DNA of 64,000 bases from Paraflavitalea pollutisoli (lineage in GTDB: Bacteria; Bacteroidota; Bacteroidia; Chitinophagales; Chitinophagaceae), in NCBI RefSeq assembly GCF_029360705.1, contig NZ_JARKMX010000008.1, positions 1,115,949 through 1,179,948 on the forward strand, read 5' to 3'. Shown here in pieces: positions 25,458 through 38,116 of this stretch. The position numbers were made by a program, and so were the translations under genes. Each line of letters opens with the position of its first letter. Positions within the stretch are counted from its first letter, which is position 1. Below the pieces are notes generated by a model. The model was given only the letters and a program-made list of their open reading frames with translations. It made no database searches and was not told where the DNA came from.

Positions 25458-26696
25458 TCAATTGAGGTGCAGCGCATGGTCGGCTTCCGCATCCTGGCCA
25501 CTCCATATTTTCACGGCACTCCACGGTGCGGCAGGAGAAGACCAGAACGGGTCTTCGGGCGATAAGCCCAGCGGCAAAAACAACGCCGAGCACAGGTACA
25601 AACTACCGGTATTGATATAGAAGTCGGCCAGGCCTGGCTGGTGGCCGTAGAGGCCCAGGTTCAGCCAGCCTTCCTTGTTATACGTATTGGGTGCCTGCAG
25701 GGTCTTCTTCAATACCGCGGTCAAAGCACCGCGCACCTGCGCCGGCTGCAAAGAAGCCGGCAGTTGCAAACGATAACTCATGTCGGCCAGGTGATGGAAT
25801 GCTCCACCCCGATACACGATTGAGCGGCCGGTGGCAGGAAAGGAACCATCGGTATTGATCACCTTCTCCTGCAGTTCTGCATAGCGTTTGGATATCTTGT
25901 CCAGTTTGGGCAGGAACCATTCATAGGCTTTGCCCTTGCTGTTGAGCACGGCGAGGATGGTGTTGAGGTAGGGTTGTATCACATAACTGTTGTAATAGTC
26001 CATCGCGAAGTTCATGCCATCGGAGAACATACCATCGCCGGTATACCAATGGTTGGCAAACTCGCGGATACCAAACTCGATGCGCACCTTGTCGTATTCA
26101 TAACCATATTTACAAAAGAAGGCTTCGACCATTCCGGTAAACAGGATCCAGTTGGAATACACCGGCACGGTGCTGCGCGAGAGACGCAGGGCGGCAACCG
26201 TACGTTGTTGGGTAGAGTCATCGAGGTGCGCCCATAGCCAGGGGCAACGGATAAGGCCCAGGGCAAAGAAGGAGGCATCGACGAAGGGTTGACCACCCGT
26301 CCAGGTGAGGTAATCGGGGGAGGCTGGATTCACGGCATTGGCTACTGCTTTTACCGCCCACTGGCGGTACTGGTTGCGCAGTGCTATTTCTTTGGCATTA
26401 CCGCCTTCGCCTTGCAGCCAGGGACTGATACCGGTGAGGGTACGTCCAAACGCTTCGAGGTAAGATGCCTGTGTTCTGTGCACTTTGTTGTCGACCTTAT
26501 CGGCGAGCACTACGCGCATATTGGTTTTCAAGGTGCCATTGGCCAGGTTCTCCATCACGGGACGGGCCAGCTTGTCCATTTGTTCCAACCACAGGGTGCG
26601 GTCGGCGGCGCCGGTTGTTTGTGCTGCAACGCGGGTAGTGACCAGCAATAAGCAGGCGGCCAGCAGGCAAGCCATCGAATAGTTCTTTGTCAGCAT
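25458..26696 (-). CDS. DUF2264 family protein (GH154-like), exported
   Basis: The 412-residue protein has a signal peptide (MLTKNYSMACLLAACLLLVTTRVAA) and an alpha-helical barrel typical of DUF2264. Typical motifs are RTLTGISPWLQGEGG, NWILFTGMVEAFFCKYGYEYD, WYTGDGMFSDG..FAMDYYNSYVIQP and RGGAFHHLADMS. Members of this family have been placed in GH154 and act on glucuronic-acid-containing plant glycans; I recall this placement but cannot check it here. It sits in one leftward run with GH2 (43 bp upstream) and GH43 (12 bp downstream), so it very likely works on the same polysaccharide. Confidence 0.82.
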   Translation of the reverse strand: MLTKNYSMACLLAACLLLVTTRVAAQTTGAADRTLWLEQMDKLARPVMENLANGTLKTNMRVVLADKVDNKVHRTQASYLEAFGRTLTGISPWLQGEGGNAKEIALRNQYRQWAVKAVANAVNPASPDYLTWTGGQPFVDASFFALGLIRCPWLWAHLDDSTQQRTVAALRLSRSTVPVYSNWILFTGMVEAFFCKYGYEYDKVRIEFGIREFANHWYTGDGMFSDGMNFAMDYYNSYVIQPYLNTILAVLNSKGKAYEWFLPKLDKISKRYAELQEKVINTDGSFPATGRSIVYRGGAFHHLADMSYRLQLPASLQPAQVRGALTAVLKKTLQAPNTYNKEGWLNLGLYGHQPGLADFYINTGSLYLCSALFLPLGLSPEDPFWSSPAAPWSAVKIWSGQDAEADHALHLN

Positions 26697-26739
26697 TCGT
26701 TACTATTTAGGAAGGCGCCCGTTGCCGGGCGCCTCAAAG

Positions 26740-29907
<3,168 letters not shown>

Positions 29908-30092
29908 TTAGGGTTTCCGGGGGTACCGGGGTCGGGAAACACGCCATTCGTCTCCTCATACGGCAATTATCAGTTTTACAATCGATGCGGGTCTGTTGCG
30001 ACCACAGCTTCTGCAAAATACCCAGACCGTGGCGATGTATAGGGGTGTAATTAGTAATTAATGGGGGGAAAATCGTCTAATACTACCGATTA

Positions 30093-33000
30093 TCAGGCTT
30101 CTCCACCTCCTTTTCGGTACGTCTTTACAAAATCGGAGGGCTTCATGCCAAACAGTTTGGTGAAATGTTCTCGGAAATGCTTCATGTCATTGAACCCGGC
30201 ATCGAAGGCTGCCTCATTGATATTGTAATTGGTTTCCATGAGGGTCTTGGCCACTTTGCGCAGGCGGATAAACCGGATAAAGGCAACGGGCGATTGCCCG
30301 GAGATGGACTTGACCTTTTTGTACAGGTTCGACTGCCCCATCCGCAATTCCGTCGCCAGCATCTTGATGCCGAAATCGGGATTGTCGAGGTGGGCTTCTA
30401 CGATGGCGATACAGTTTTTTAGGAACTCCTGGTATTCGGCGGTGACTTTATAGGCCGTTTTGCCGAGTGTGATCTCGTTGTAGAAGAATTTCTGGAGGGT
30501 GGTGCGGCTCTTGAGGATGTTCTGCACCCGCGCCATCAGCAGTTCATTGTCAAACGGCTTCATGATGTAATCATCGGCGCCTCCTTCCAGTCCTTCCAGT
30601 TTGGTTTCCTGGGCCTCGTTGCCGGTGAGCAGGATCACGGGAATATGACTTAACGATGGATCTTCTTTGATGGCGGTACACAGTTCAATGCCGTCCATGC
30701 CTTCCATATTGACATCGCTGATCACGATATCCGGCACATGCTGGCTGGCCAGTTTGAAACCCTCCACCGCATTATCGGCCGTGTACACAGTAAACCCGGC
30801 ATCGAACAATCGGGCGAGGTACTGTCGTATCTGTTCGTCGTCGTCCACCACCAACATCGACCGCTTTTCGTTGAACATCGTATCGGGGTCGAGCATATTC
30901 AGGTGGTCGGGCAACTTGTCGTAACCTGCCGGCTGTTCATCGACCAACTCTTTCAGCAGCGTTGGTTCGGCGGGCTGGTGTTCAACGATCAGTTCGTCGT
31001 CGAAATGCCCGCGGCCTTTCAGCAATTCCACGTAAAAGCAGGAGCCTGTCCCCTCTTCACTCTCATACCGGATGTTTCCTTTGAGGCTTTCCACGAAGTG
31101 CCGTACGAGGTAGAGACCGATACCAAATCCTGGCTTGGTAGGGCCATTCTTTTTCTGCACCTGGAAGAAACGGTCGAAGAGTTTATCGCCTACCTGGGCA
31201 GGAATACCATAGCCGGTATCCCGGATCGATACGCTGGCCGTGCCTGGTCCGTCTTTGACCTCCAGGGAGATGGCTCCCCCTGCGGGTGTATACTTGAAGG
31301 CGTTGGACAGGAGGTTGTAAAAAGCGATCTCCAGCTTCTCGCGGTCGGCGTATACTTCGATGGTTTCTGCCGAGGATTGGAAGGTATAGTCCATATTGGC
31401 TGACCGGGCCTGTTGTTCGAAAGCATAAAATACCTCTTTGCACAGGGCGCACAGATCGAGTGGTACGATGCGCAGGCGATCGGCACCGGCTTCTGCTTTG
31501 CGGAACAGCAGCAACTGATCGACCAGGCTCAGCAAACGGCGGGCATTGCGGTACACCAGTTGGAGCCCGGCGAGGTCATTCTTCTTCCCTTCCGGCTTCG
31601 CCAGCAAATCCTTTACGGGATTGATGATGAGGCTGATCGGTGTTCTGAACTCATGTGAAATATTAGTAAAGAAGGCCAGTCGCTTGTCGTTGATCTCCTG
31701 TTCTTTTTCGGCTTTTACCTTTTCCGTTTCGCGCTGCGCGGCCTGCGATTGCAGTTCGGCTTCGGCACGTTCGCGCTCTGCTTTTTCCCGGCTGGCATTG
31801 GCGTTGGCAATGGCTACTTCGTACTGCAGCCGGGCCCGGTTGGCCCGGTAGCGCTGGTACAGCACGATGGCCGAGATGATCGCGGACAGGTATAGAACAT
31901 AGGCCCACCAGCTGCGGTACCAGGGCGGCAATACGGTTACCTGCATTACCCACTCTTTGCCGGTCCAGGCACCGGCGGCATCGGTTGCTTTGATGCGCAG
32001 GCGGTAGCTGCCTTCGTGCAGTTTGGTATAGGTGGCGGTACGCACTTTGCCGCTGTAGTTCCAGTCTTTGTCCCACCCGTCGAGGTAGTAGGCATAACTA
32101 ATCTTGTTGGGGGCACTGTATTCAAGGGCTGCAAAATCGACCGAGAGCACGGCATCGTCGTAAGGGATCTCGATGGACAGAACCTGACCGCCGGACGCCG
32201 CGGTGATGTATTTGGCCGCCTGGGGCAAGGGCAGGTTGTTGATGCGCAGGCCCGTGAGGTGTACCGGGGCCGGCGTGCGGGTGCTGACGATGTTATCCGG
32301 GTGGAAAATATTGAACCCATGGATACCGCCAAAGATCATTTCGCCGGACCGCAGTTTGAGGGCGGCACTGTACAGGAACTGGTTGCTTTGCAGGCCGTCG
32401 TCCTGGTAATAGTTCTTGAAGGAATTGTCTTTACTATTTAATTGAGACAAGCCGTTGAACGTACTCATCCACAGGTTGCCATATTTATCTTCCAGTATGT
32501 TCAATACGGCATTGTTGGCGAGGCCGTCTTCCATGGTATAGCGCTTGCCGGTATTGCCGGTCAGCCTGTCGAAACTGAGCAGGCCACCGCCTTCGGAGCC
32601 GATCCAGAAATTGCCGAGTTTGTCTTCATGAATGGCCCGTACCGGTTTGCGGATGGGATAGCGAACATGTTGTTTGTCGTTGCGATCGATGCGGATGAGG
32701 TCCTGGGGTGTTCCGCACCACAAGGCGCCCCGGCTGTCTTCAAACATCGTGAGCACATCTTTGATCTGCTGGCTGAACACCAGGAACCGGTCGAGGGTGC
32801 GATCGAAATAATACAGGCTGCCATTGCCGAAGGTGGTGGCCCATAGCATACCCTGCCGGTCTTCGTACATGATCCATACCTCCTGGTTTTCGAGACCAGC
32901 CGCCGGGTTCTCGCAGGTATAATGCCTGAAACTATTGCTGGCCGGATCGAACCGGTTGATGCCGCCGCCAAAGGTCGAGATCCAGGTATCGCCGAATCGA

Positions 33001-34268
33001 TCCTGTATGATGCAGCTGACGTGGTTATTGCTGAGTGACTGGGGGCGACCGGGTTCGTGCCGATAGTTGGTGAACTGGTTGGTGGCCCGGTTCCAGATGC
33101 TGAAGCCGCCGCCATCGGTACCTATCCAGAGGCGCTTGTCGCGGTCTTCCCAGAATGCTGCTGCGAAATTATTGATGAGGCTGTTGCTGCTGTTGGGTTC
33201 GTGGGTGATGGTCTGGAACATGCGGCGCGCCGGTGAATATACATTTACCCCACCCTTCAGGGTGCCCATCCATTTCCTTCCTTCGCGGTCTTCATAGATA
33301 GCCGATACGGATTCGCTGGACAAAGTGAAGGCGGTTTCTCCTGGTTGCAGTTGCTGCACCGTCTGCTTTGTTTCGTCGATGATAGACACGCCGCCACCGC
33401 GCGAGCCTGCCCAGAGCTTTCCATCGGCGCCGCGGCAAAGCGATACGACATTGTTGGCCTGCAGCATGCCACCCTCTTCCGAATACACCAGTTGTAGTGG
33501 CAGGTTGGTAGAAATGAATTTATAGATACCGTACGGGGAACCGATGAGGACAGCTCCCTTGGGGTCGATTTCGATGGTGGATGCGCGGTCGAGTGTGTTG
33601 TTGACCACGATGATCTTTTGTGTGGCCTTGTCGTAGTAACAAAGTCCTAAGGGCGAAATGAACATCCAGACCTTGTTGCGGCTATCGACCCGGATGGAGG
33701 TGACGTTGAGGTTGGTCACATTTTTACCGTCTTTCTCTACCAGGATCTGGGTGGCGCCTGCGGCGCCTTTGTGCTGCACCATGAGTCCGGCGCCGTTGGT
33801 ACCGATGTACATATCGCCGTCGTGGTCTGCTGCCAGTGAATTGACATTGTTGGTGATACGATCGAGACGCCCATTGGCCCGCAACTGATAGGCAGGGCGA
33901 AAATCGCCGGTCACATCGCTGTAGATGCCAATACCCTGACCGGTGCCGATCCACAGGTTATGTTCGGCATCTTCATGTATAGCATAAATGAAGTTGTGTG
34001 GCAAGGAGTTGCTGTCGGCCAGGCTGTTGCGGAATATCTTGAACTCGTATCCGTCGTAGCGGTTGAGGCCGTCATAGCTGCCAAACCACATGAAGCCGTT
34101 GTGGTCCTGGTAGATGCAGCGTACGGAATTGTTGGACAGGCCTTTTTCAATGCCCAGCCGGTTGATACGCATGGTATCGCTGGCCTGTGCCCGGCAGCAG
34201 GTTACCAGTAAGCAGAGCACCAGGCTCATGCGGACCAGTGATTGGTTGATATGCGGTGTACGAGACAA
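30093..34268 (-). CDS. hybrid two-component system regulator (HTCS)
   Basis: The 1391-residue membrane protein has a signal peptide and a periplasmic double beta-propeller of two-component-regulator repeats (many GL..N.V..I..D..G..W.GT motifs). A Y_Y_Y Ig-like domain follows, with one transmembrane helix near 780-800. The cytoplasmic part has a histidine kinase (phospho-His in FFTNISHEFRTPISL), an ATPase domain (GFGIGLYLVRHFVE), a receiver (phospho-Asp in IVISDVNMEGMDG) and an AraC-type DNA-binding domain in the last 100 residues. HTCS proteins bind an oligosaccharide outside and switch on a nearby polysaccharide locus. The surrounding GH2, DUF2264, GH43 and GH51 genes are the likely targets. 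Confidence 0.95.
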   Translation of the reverse strand: MSRTPHINQSLVRMSLVLCLLVTCCRAQASDTMRINRLGIEKGLSNNSVRCIYQDHNGFMWFGSYDGLNRYDGYEFKIFRNSLADSNSLPHNFIYAIHEDAEHNLWIGTGQGIGIYSDVTGDFRPAYQLRANGRLDRITNNVNSLAADHDGDMYIGTNGAGLMVQHKGAAGATQILVEKDGKNVTNLNVTSIRVDSRNKVWMFISPLGLCYYDKATQKIIVVNNTLDRASTIEIDPKGAVLIGSPYGIYKFISTNLPLQLVYSEEGGMLQANNVVSLCRGADGKLWAGSRGGGVSIIDETKQTVQQLQPGETAFTLSSESVSAIYEDREGRKWMGTLKGGVNVYSPARRMFQTITHEPNSSNSLINNFAAAFWEDRDKRLWIGTDGGGFSIWNRATNQFTNYRHEPGRPQSLSNNHVSCIIQDRFGDTWISTFGGGINRFDPASNSFRHYTCENPAAGLENQEVWIMYEDRQGMLWATTFGNGSLYYFDRTLDRFLVFSQQIKDVLTMFEDSRGALWCGTPQDLIRIDRNDKQHVRYPIRKPVRAIHEDKLGNFWIGSEGGGLLSFDRLTGNTGKRYTMEDGLANNAVLNILEDKYGNLWMSTFNGLSQLNSKDNSFKNYYQDDGLQSNQFLYSAALKLRSGEMIFGGIHGFNIFHPDNIVSTRTPAPVHLTGLRINNLPLPQAAKYITAASGGQVLSIEIPYDDAVLSVDFAALEYSAPNKISYAYYLDGWDKDWNYSGKVRTATYTKLHEGSYRLRIKATDAAGAWTGKEWVMQVTVLPPWYRSWWAYVLYLSAIISAIVLYQRYRANRARLQYEVAIANANASREKAERERAEAELQSQAAQRETEKVKAEKEQEINDKRLAFFTNISHEFRTPISLIINPVKDLLAKPEGKKNDLAGLQLVYRNARRLLSLVDQLLLFRKAEAGADRLRIVPLDLCALCKEVFYAFEQQARSANMDYTFQSSAETIEVYADREKLEIAFYNLLSNAFKYTPAGGAISLEVKDGPGTASVSIRDTGYGIPAQVGDKLFDRFFQVQKKNGPTKPGFGIGLYLVRHFVESLKGNIRYESEEGTGSCFYVELLKGRGHFDDELIVEHQPAEPTLLKELVDEQPAGYDKLPDHLNMLDPDTMFNEKRSMLVVDDDEQIRQYLARLFDAGFTVYTADNAVEGFKLASQHVPDIVISDVNMEGMDGIELCTAIKEDPSLSHIPVILLTGNEAQETKLEGLEGGADDYIMKPFDNELLMARVQNILKSRTTLQKFFYNEITLGKTAYKVTAEYQEFLKNCIAIVEAHLDNPDFGIKMLATELRMGQSNLYKKVKSISGQSPVAFIRFIRLRKVAKTLMETNYNINEAAFDAGFNDMKHFREHFTKLFGMKPSDFVKTYRKGGGEA

Positions 34269-34286
34269 GGAAGCTATTATCGTTTA

Positions 34287-34763
34287 CTATTTTTTATCCG
34301 TCAACCGGGCCATCTCACCCGCTGCCAGGAGGAAAGCGCCAACGCCAAAGTTAGCGGTTGAATGCTTATCGACCACCTGTCCGGGGATCGCTCTTTCGCC
34401 GATGGGCTGTACATAACCCAGTTTTCCATCTGACTGGAGGGAGGTTTGGGTCAGGTTTCGCCAGCTTTTGGCGACAACGGGCAGAAAAGTCTTTTTATCG
34501 AGCAATTGGAGGGCTTCCCTATTGCCGGTATGGAAGGCGGTATTGTCCCAGAAGGGATTGCCTGGATCGGGATGCGTTTGCTGCCAGTAGCCATTGGCGA
34601 GGCGCATGGCGGCCAGCACTTCGGGGCGGGCGGGCGGGTTGCTGGTGTTGGCGGACCGGAGAGAACGACAGGATGTGTATTCTGACCCAATGGTCAATAA
34701 CAACAGGGAACCTAGGGCAACGCGGTAACCGGTGAACAGACCGGCGAATGGTAAGTTTTTCAT
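34287..34763 (-). pseudogene. GH105 (unsaturated rhamnogalacturonyl hydrolase) remnant with large internal deletion
   Basis: The 158-residue product has a signal-like start (MKNLPFAGLFTGYRVALGSLLLL). The GH105 N-terminus follows (VLAAMRLANGYWQQTHPDPGNPFWDNTAFHTGN), then at about residue 83 it jumps to the GH105 C-terminus (LLDKKTFLPVVAKSWRNL, DGKLGYVQPIG, STANFGVGAFLLAAGEMARL). Normal GH105 proteins are about 370-400 residues, so roughly 200 residues of the (alpha/alpha)6 barrel, including the central catalytic part, are missing. The frame is kept, which suggests a clean deletion. It lies 18 bp upstream of the HTCS gene. I call it non-functional as a hydrolase. Confidence 0.75.
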
Positions 34764-34767
34764 CACA

Positions 34768-34846
34768 GCAGGATCGCAAATGTGTTTGGTCAAAAATAGG
34801 GTTATTTGTCTGGTTGACAGTTAATTTTTGACAATTGCGATCCTGC
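34768..34846 (-). promoter_or_regulatory. interrupted inverted repeat directly upstream of the GH105 remnant
   Basis: GCAGGATCGCAA (34768-34779) is the perfect complement of 34835-34846. Nested inside, GTCAAAAAT (34789-34797) is complementary to 34824-34832. The 79-bp structure ends 4 bp before the ATG of the remnant at 34763 and begins 25 bp after the stop of the upstream lipoprotein gene. It could be a transcript structure, a terminator-like element for the upstream gene, or a small mobile scar; it lacks a U run in either direction. Confidence 0.55.
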
Positions 34847-34871
34847 AGATGCTACACTTACTCAGGGTCGC

Positions 34872-36308
34872 TTAATTGGCTACTACCAAGGGTATGGTGA
34901 ACTTGCCCGATACCGGCACCCGTTCTACTTTTCCGTTGAAAGTACGTACAAGGCTCAGCGTGTAATCGCCTTTAATGATGCCTTCTCCCCTGTTGCAATA
35001 AGTGATGTTGATGGTACCGTTGGCATACTCATGCCTACCATTGGAGCCGGGAATGGGTGCTGACATGCCATAGCTGGCTTCTCCATCTGAGGCAGATGCG
35101 CTCACATCGGATTGTTCGGGATACTTGAGCTCAAACTTCCCTACGCCGTAAAAGATATGATTAATGGTAAGTGCTACAGAGGTGCGCGTACCGGGATGGT
35201 CCATGCTGTTGAGGTTAATACCGATGTGACGCCACCCCTGTTCTTCAAGGGCGTCGTGCCGCAGGTTTTTGACTATCCGGCCTTTGATGCTGATGGAAGA
35301 TTCATTAATCAGCTTTACTCCTGATACCAGGTAATATTTGGATACATCATTCTTTATCGTCATGATGTCGACGGCAATGGAAAATCCGACAGCCGTTTTC
35401 TCGGGACCACCGGGCACCACCCGGGGCGCTTCGTAGCAAAAAAAGTTGTCTTTGTTATTGGAGCGGATATGGCCATACAGGCCGGTGGTGCCGTGGGCTT
35501 TGCCATTGATGTATATTTCGGTGATATAGCTTTTCTTTTTGCCATCTACCGGTTCTTCTTTGGGGATGGGCACAAAGATTTCGCCGGAGGGTTCATGCTC
35601 CGGGTCACCCACCTTGGTGACCCAATAATTGACCTGGTCGTCGCATACCACCGTGGTGCTGCTGATCTTACTACCGTCATGTCCACCGATCCACAATTTG
35701 TATTGCAGGAAGTTGACGATATCCAGTTTGCCGTTGGAGATAGGTAATGGAAAATCCTGGGTGGCTGTGCCGGCCGCCTCGTTGATGGTGGGCATGCCGG
35801 GCACTTTCTCGTATATACCTTCTGTTTGTCCCTGTGGCACTTTGTGAATAGCCACGCCACCCAATACTTTCGGTGATCCGCCCGGGATAAAAGGGTTGCC
35901 ATCCGCATCGCGGGGAAAGGTGTAGATCATTTTAACGGGTTTCTTCACGACCACATCAGTGGCCGTTTCGAAACGAAATGCCATGCTATCGATGCCATTC
36001 GGAGCCGTGTTGAGCAGGCGTTGTATTTTGAAAGTGGCTGGTTTATCGACAGCACCTGCGGGGAATATAAACTTTACATTACCCAATACGAACTCGCCGC
36101 CACCAGTACCGATCTCCTTTTGCAGCAGGGTACCGGGTATAATGGTTCCCGGTTTGCACTTTTCGCCTTCCGGTAATTCGATGGGCGGGTTGGGTGTCGG
36201 ATTGGGCCCGCCACCGGGGTCGGTGGGATCCACAGGGGCTGTATCTTTTTTGCAGGCAACGGCAATACAAATCATTAACAGGCTGAAAGCCCATAACATC
36301 TTATTCAT
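34872..36308 (-). CDS. large lipoprotein with ZU5-like domain, unknown function
   Basis: From the ATG at 36308 (MNKMLWAFSLLMICIAVACKKD) the protein has 478 residues with lipobox Cys19. A Pro-rich tether (residues 20-45) follows, then a ZU5-like beta domain (GTGGGEFVLGNVKFIFPAGAVDKPATFKIQ). The C-terminal 300 residues are beta-rich and unrecognised. The longer frame to 36404 adds a leader with no signal and was not used. ZU5-like domains in bacterial lipoproteins are thought to mediate protein contacts at the cell surface. It is single, leftward, with no clear link to the glycosidase genes. Confidence 0.8.
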   Translation of the reverse strand: MNKMLWAFSLLMICIAVACKKDTAPVDPTDPGGGPNPTPNPPIELPEGEKCKPGTIIPGTLLQKEIGTGGGEFVLGNVKFIFPAGAVDKPATFKIQRLLNTAPNGIDSMAFRFETATDVVVKKPVKMIYTFPRDADGNPFIPGGSPKVLGGVAIHKVPQGQTEGIYEKVPGMPTINEAAGTATQDFPLPISNGKLDIVNFLQYKLWIGGHDGSKISSTTVVCDDQVNYWVTKVGDPEHEPSGEIFVPIPKEEPVDGKKKSYITEIYINGKAHGTTGLYGHIRSNNKDNFFCYEAPRVVPGGPEKTAVGFSIAVDIMTIKNDVSKYYLVSGVKLINESSISIKGRIVKNLRHDALEEQGWRHIGINLNSMDHPGTRTSVALTINHIFYGVGKFELKYPEQSDVSASASDGEASYGMSAPIPGSNGRHEYANGTINITYCNRGEGIIKGDYTLSLVRTFNGKVERVPVSGKFTIPLVVAN

Positions 36309-36548
36309 AGCTATACGTTTAATGTGAAGTATGCTATCGCTATCACCCGTCAACGAGGATGTTAGTGATTGCGGGTGTAAGTTAGTCGTGCAACCAGCTG
36401 CCATCTATTGTAGCAGGTATGTGCTGTAAAAACGGTTGTATGAATTGGGTTGATCCATGTCAACTGGCCAGGATCCGCCACAGATCGAGGTTTCGGCGAC
36501 AGGGCCAATGCTGGCATTGTTATTTGGGTATTCCGGTAAACGATAGTC

Positions 36549-37049
36549 ATGAAAACAATCTATGCGGCTGTTGCTGTATCGTTGGTGCTGGCGATGGCCG
36601 GTTGCGACAGCAGCGCGCCAGAAAAACCATTGAATATGAACAGTAATACCAAGGTCACCTTGACCAGTCCGGAAGGAATGCATAAGAACCCCGCCTATTC
36701 ACAGCTGGCCATCGTGGAGGGATTGCACAAAACAGTATACATCGGCGGACAAAATGCGGTAGACAGTGCGGGCAATATTGTGGGCAAGGGTGATTTTGCC
36801 GAACAAACCAGGCAGGTGCTGGCCAACCTGGAGAAAGCCTTACAAGCAGGTGGTGCGGGTATGGAGCATGTCGTCAAGTTTAACCTGTATGTTCAACAGG
36901 GGCAACCGTTGCAGGAAGGATTTAAAGTATTTCAGGAACCGCTCAGCAAATTGAAGGCGCCGCCCTTGATATCGATGATCTATGTGGCTGGTCTGGCCCA
37001 TCCCGACTACTTGTTGGAGCTGGATGCCATTGCCGTCATTCCGCATTAA
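36549..37049 (+). CDS. RidA/YjgF-fold lipoprotein lacking the catalytic arginine
   Basis: The 166-residue protein has a lipoprotein signal with Cys19 (VLAMAGC). A full RidA fold follows from residue 46: YSQLAIVEGLHKTVYIGGQ, a helix (QTRQVLANLEKALQAGGAGMEHVVKFNLYV) and the C-terminal YLLELDAIAVIP. In imine deaminases the strand before VA.L carries an Arg (Arg105 in E. coli RidA). Here the segment is PPLISMIYVAGL, placing Ile141 at that site. The protein is therefore exported and probably not an enamine/imine deaminase. It is a single rightward gene ended by a terminator. Confidence 0.85.
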   Translation: MKTIYAAVAVSLVLAMAGCDSSAPEKPLNMNSNTKVTLTSPEGMHKNPAYSQLAIVEGLHKTVYIGGQNAVDSAGNIVGKGDFAEQTRQVLANLEKALQAGGAGMEHVVKFNLYVQQGQPLQEGFKVFQEPLSKLKAPPLISMIYVAGLAHPDYLLELDAIAVIPH

Positions 37050-37087
37050 AGAAGTTACCGTACCCATCAGAGCAGTTTCTAGTGGTA

Positions 37088-37123
37088 AAACGGTGAGCTG
37101 GGGAGCTCACCGTTTCCCTTTTT
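37088..37123. terminator. terminator between convergent genes
   Basis: A perfect 12-bp stem (AAACGGTGAGCT at 37088-37099 with its complement at 37104-37115) encloses a GGGG loop. CCC and a T5 run follow on the plus strand. It serves the RidA-like gene and may also serve the leftward NAD(P)-binding gene. Confidence 0.85.
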
Positions 37124-37124
37124 A

Positions 37125-37769
37125 TTAGGGTGCGTTGGCGATAAACGGCGCTTTCCGGAAGAAAGCCTTATCGTTCAACTGATCGATCAGGAAGCGGGCC
37201 AGACTGCTAGCGCTGATCTTGTTGCCGGGGCAATCTTCCAGGCTGGTGACGATGGGTGGCGCTTCGGTGGCTTGTTCGATCACCGGCAGGCGTGCCATCG
37301 TCCAATCGAGGGTGCTGGTGGCAAGCAGTTCGTATTCTTCCTGCTTGTTGGTCGTGGAAGCGGGATAGGTTTGCCGCATCCAGTTGGTTGCCGACATGGT
37401 CTGTTCTCCTTTTCGATCGAACGGCGTGTCGACCATGAGGCCGGTCGTTAATATATACCTGCTGATGCCGTGGGCCTGCATGGCCTCCAATACGTGCGTG
37501 GTCGATTGGGTGAAGATGGTGGGTGCGCTGGCGGGCAATCCAAATCCGAGTGTGCTGATGATGGCGATGCAGCCTTGCAGCAGGTGCAGGATACTGTGGT
37601 AGTTGCTTACCTCACCCGGCACGATGGTGAGTTGCGGGCTAGCTGCCAGTGCGTGGGCTGGGTTTCGGACGAGCAATCGTATATGAAATCCATCTTGTAC
37701 TAATTGCTGAACGAGGAATTGGCCGGACTTGCCGGTGCCGCCGATTACGGCGATGGTTGGTGTAGACAT
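37125..37769 (-). CDS. NAD(P)-binding protein of the NmrA/atypical SDR group
   Basis: The 214-residue protein from the ATG at 37769 opens with the Rossmann motif IAVIGGTGKSGQFLVQQL. It keeps the atypical-SDR pattern of a flavin-reductase-like or NmrA-like protein (GCIAIISTLGFG, ISRYILTTGLMVD, LDWTMARLPVI). The longer frame to 37826 adds 19 residues before this motif and is less likely. It is cytoplasmic; the substrate is unknown. It stands alone, with the repeat-rich region upstream of it. Confidence 0.88.
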   Translation of the reverse strand: MSTPTIAVIGGTGKSGQFLVQQLVQDGFHIRLLVRNPAHALAASPQLTIVPGEVSNYHSILHLLQGCIAIISTLGFGLPASAPTIFTQSTTHVLEAMQAHGISRYILTTGLMVDTPFDRKGEQTMSATNWMRQTYPASTTNKQEEYELLATSTLDWTMARLPVIEQATEAPPIVTSLEDCPGNKISASSLARFLIDQLNDKAFFRKAPFIANAP

Positions 37770-37991
37770 GATAAAACGCTTTACAATAAAAAATAGAACA
37801 TGGGCATGCTGGGGGTAATGATGCATGCGAACAACAGGAGCCGCTGGCCCCTGACTGATTACCTGTTTATTTTAGAAGCGTTTAATGCCTGCAAAATAGG
37901 GTTCCTGCGGGAAAAGAACAAGTGGGAATTGTGTAGCGTAGCGGGACCGACACACCGGGCCCTATCGCTTTTGGTGTAAGAGATTGATTTA

Positions 37992-38009
37992 GAAAAGTTG
38001 TGCTATTTT
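37992..38009 (+). repeat. leader element preceding repeat block 5a
   Basis: GAAAAGTTGTGCTATTTT lies 11 bp before block 5a. The related TGAAAGTTGAGCTATTTA at 38117-38134 lies directly before block 5b. The shared core is GAAAGTTGWGCTATTT allowing one base difference in the A run. Confidence 0.55.
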
Positions 38010-38020
38010 CATTACACTTC

Positions 38021-38064
38021 CATGGGAGCGAGTAGGGAGCGGCATGGAAGCGAGTGGGGAGCGG
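38021..38064 (+). repeat. degenerate 11-bp tandem repeat, block 5a (4 units)
   Basis: Four 11-mers start at 38021, 38032, 38043 and 38054. Units 1 and 3 (CATGGGAGCGA type) and units 2 and 4 (GTAGGGAGCGG type) alternate, giving a 22-bp higher-order repeat with one mismatch between copies of each. Confidence 0.85.
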
Positions 38065-38116
38065 CACCCTCCGGACACATAAGCCCCGTCCTTTTTTAGC
38101 GAAAATGGCCTTGTTT

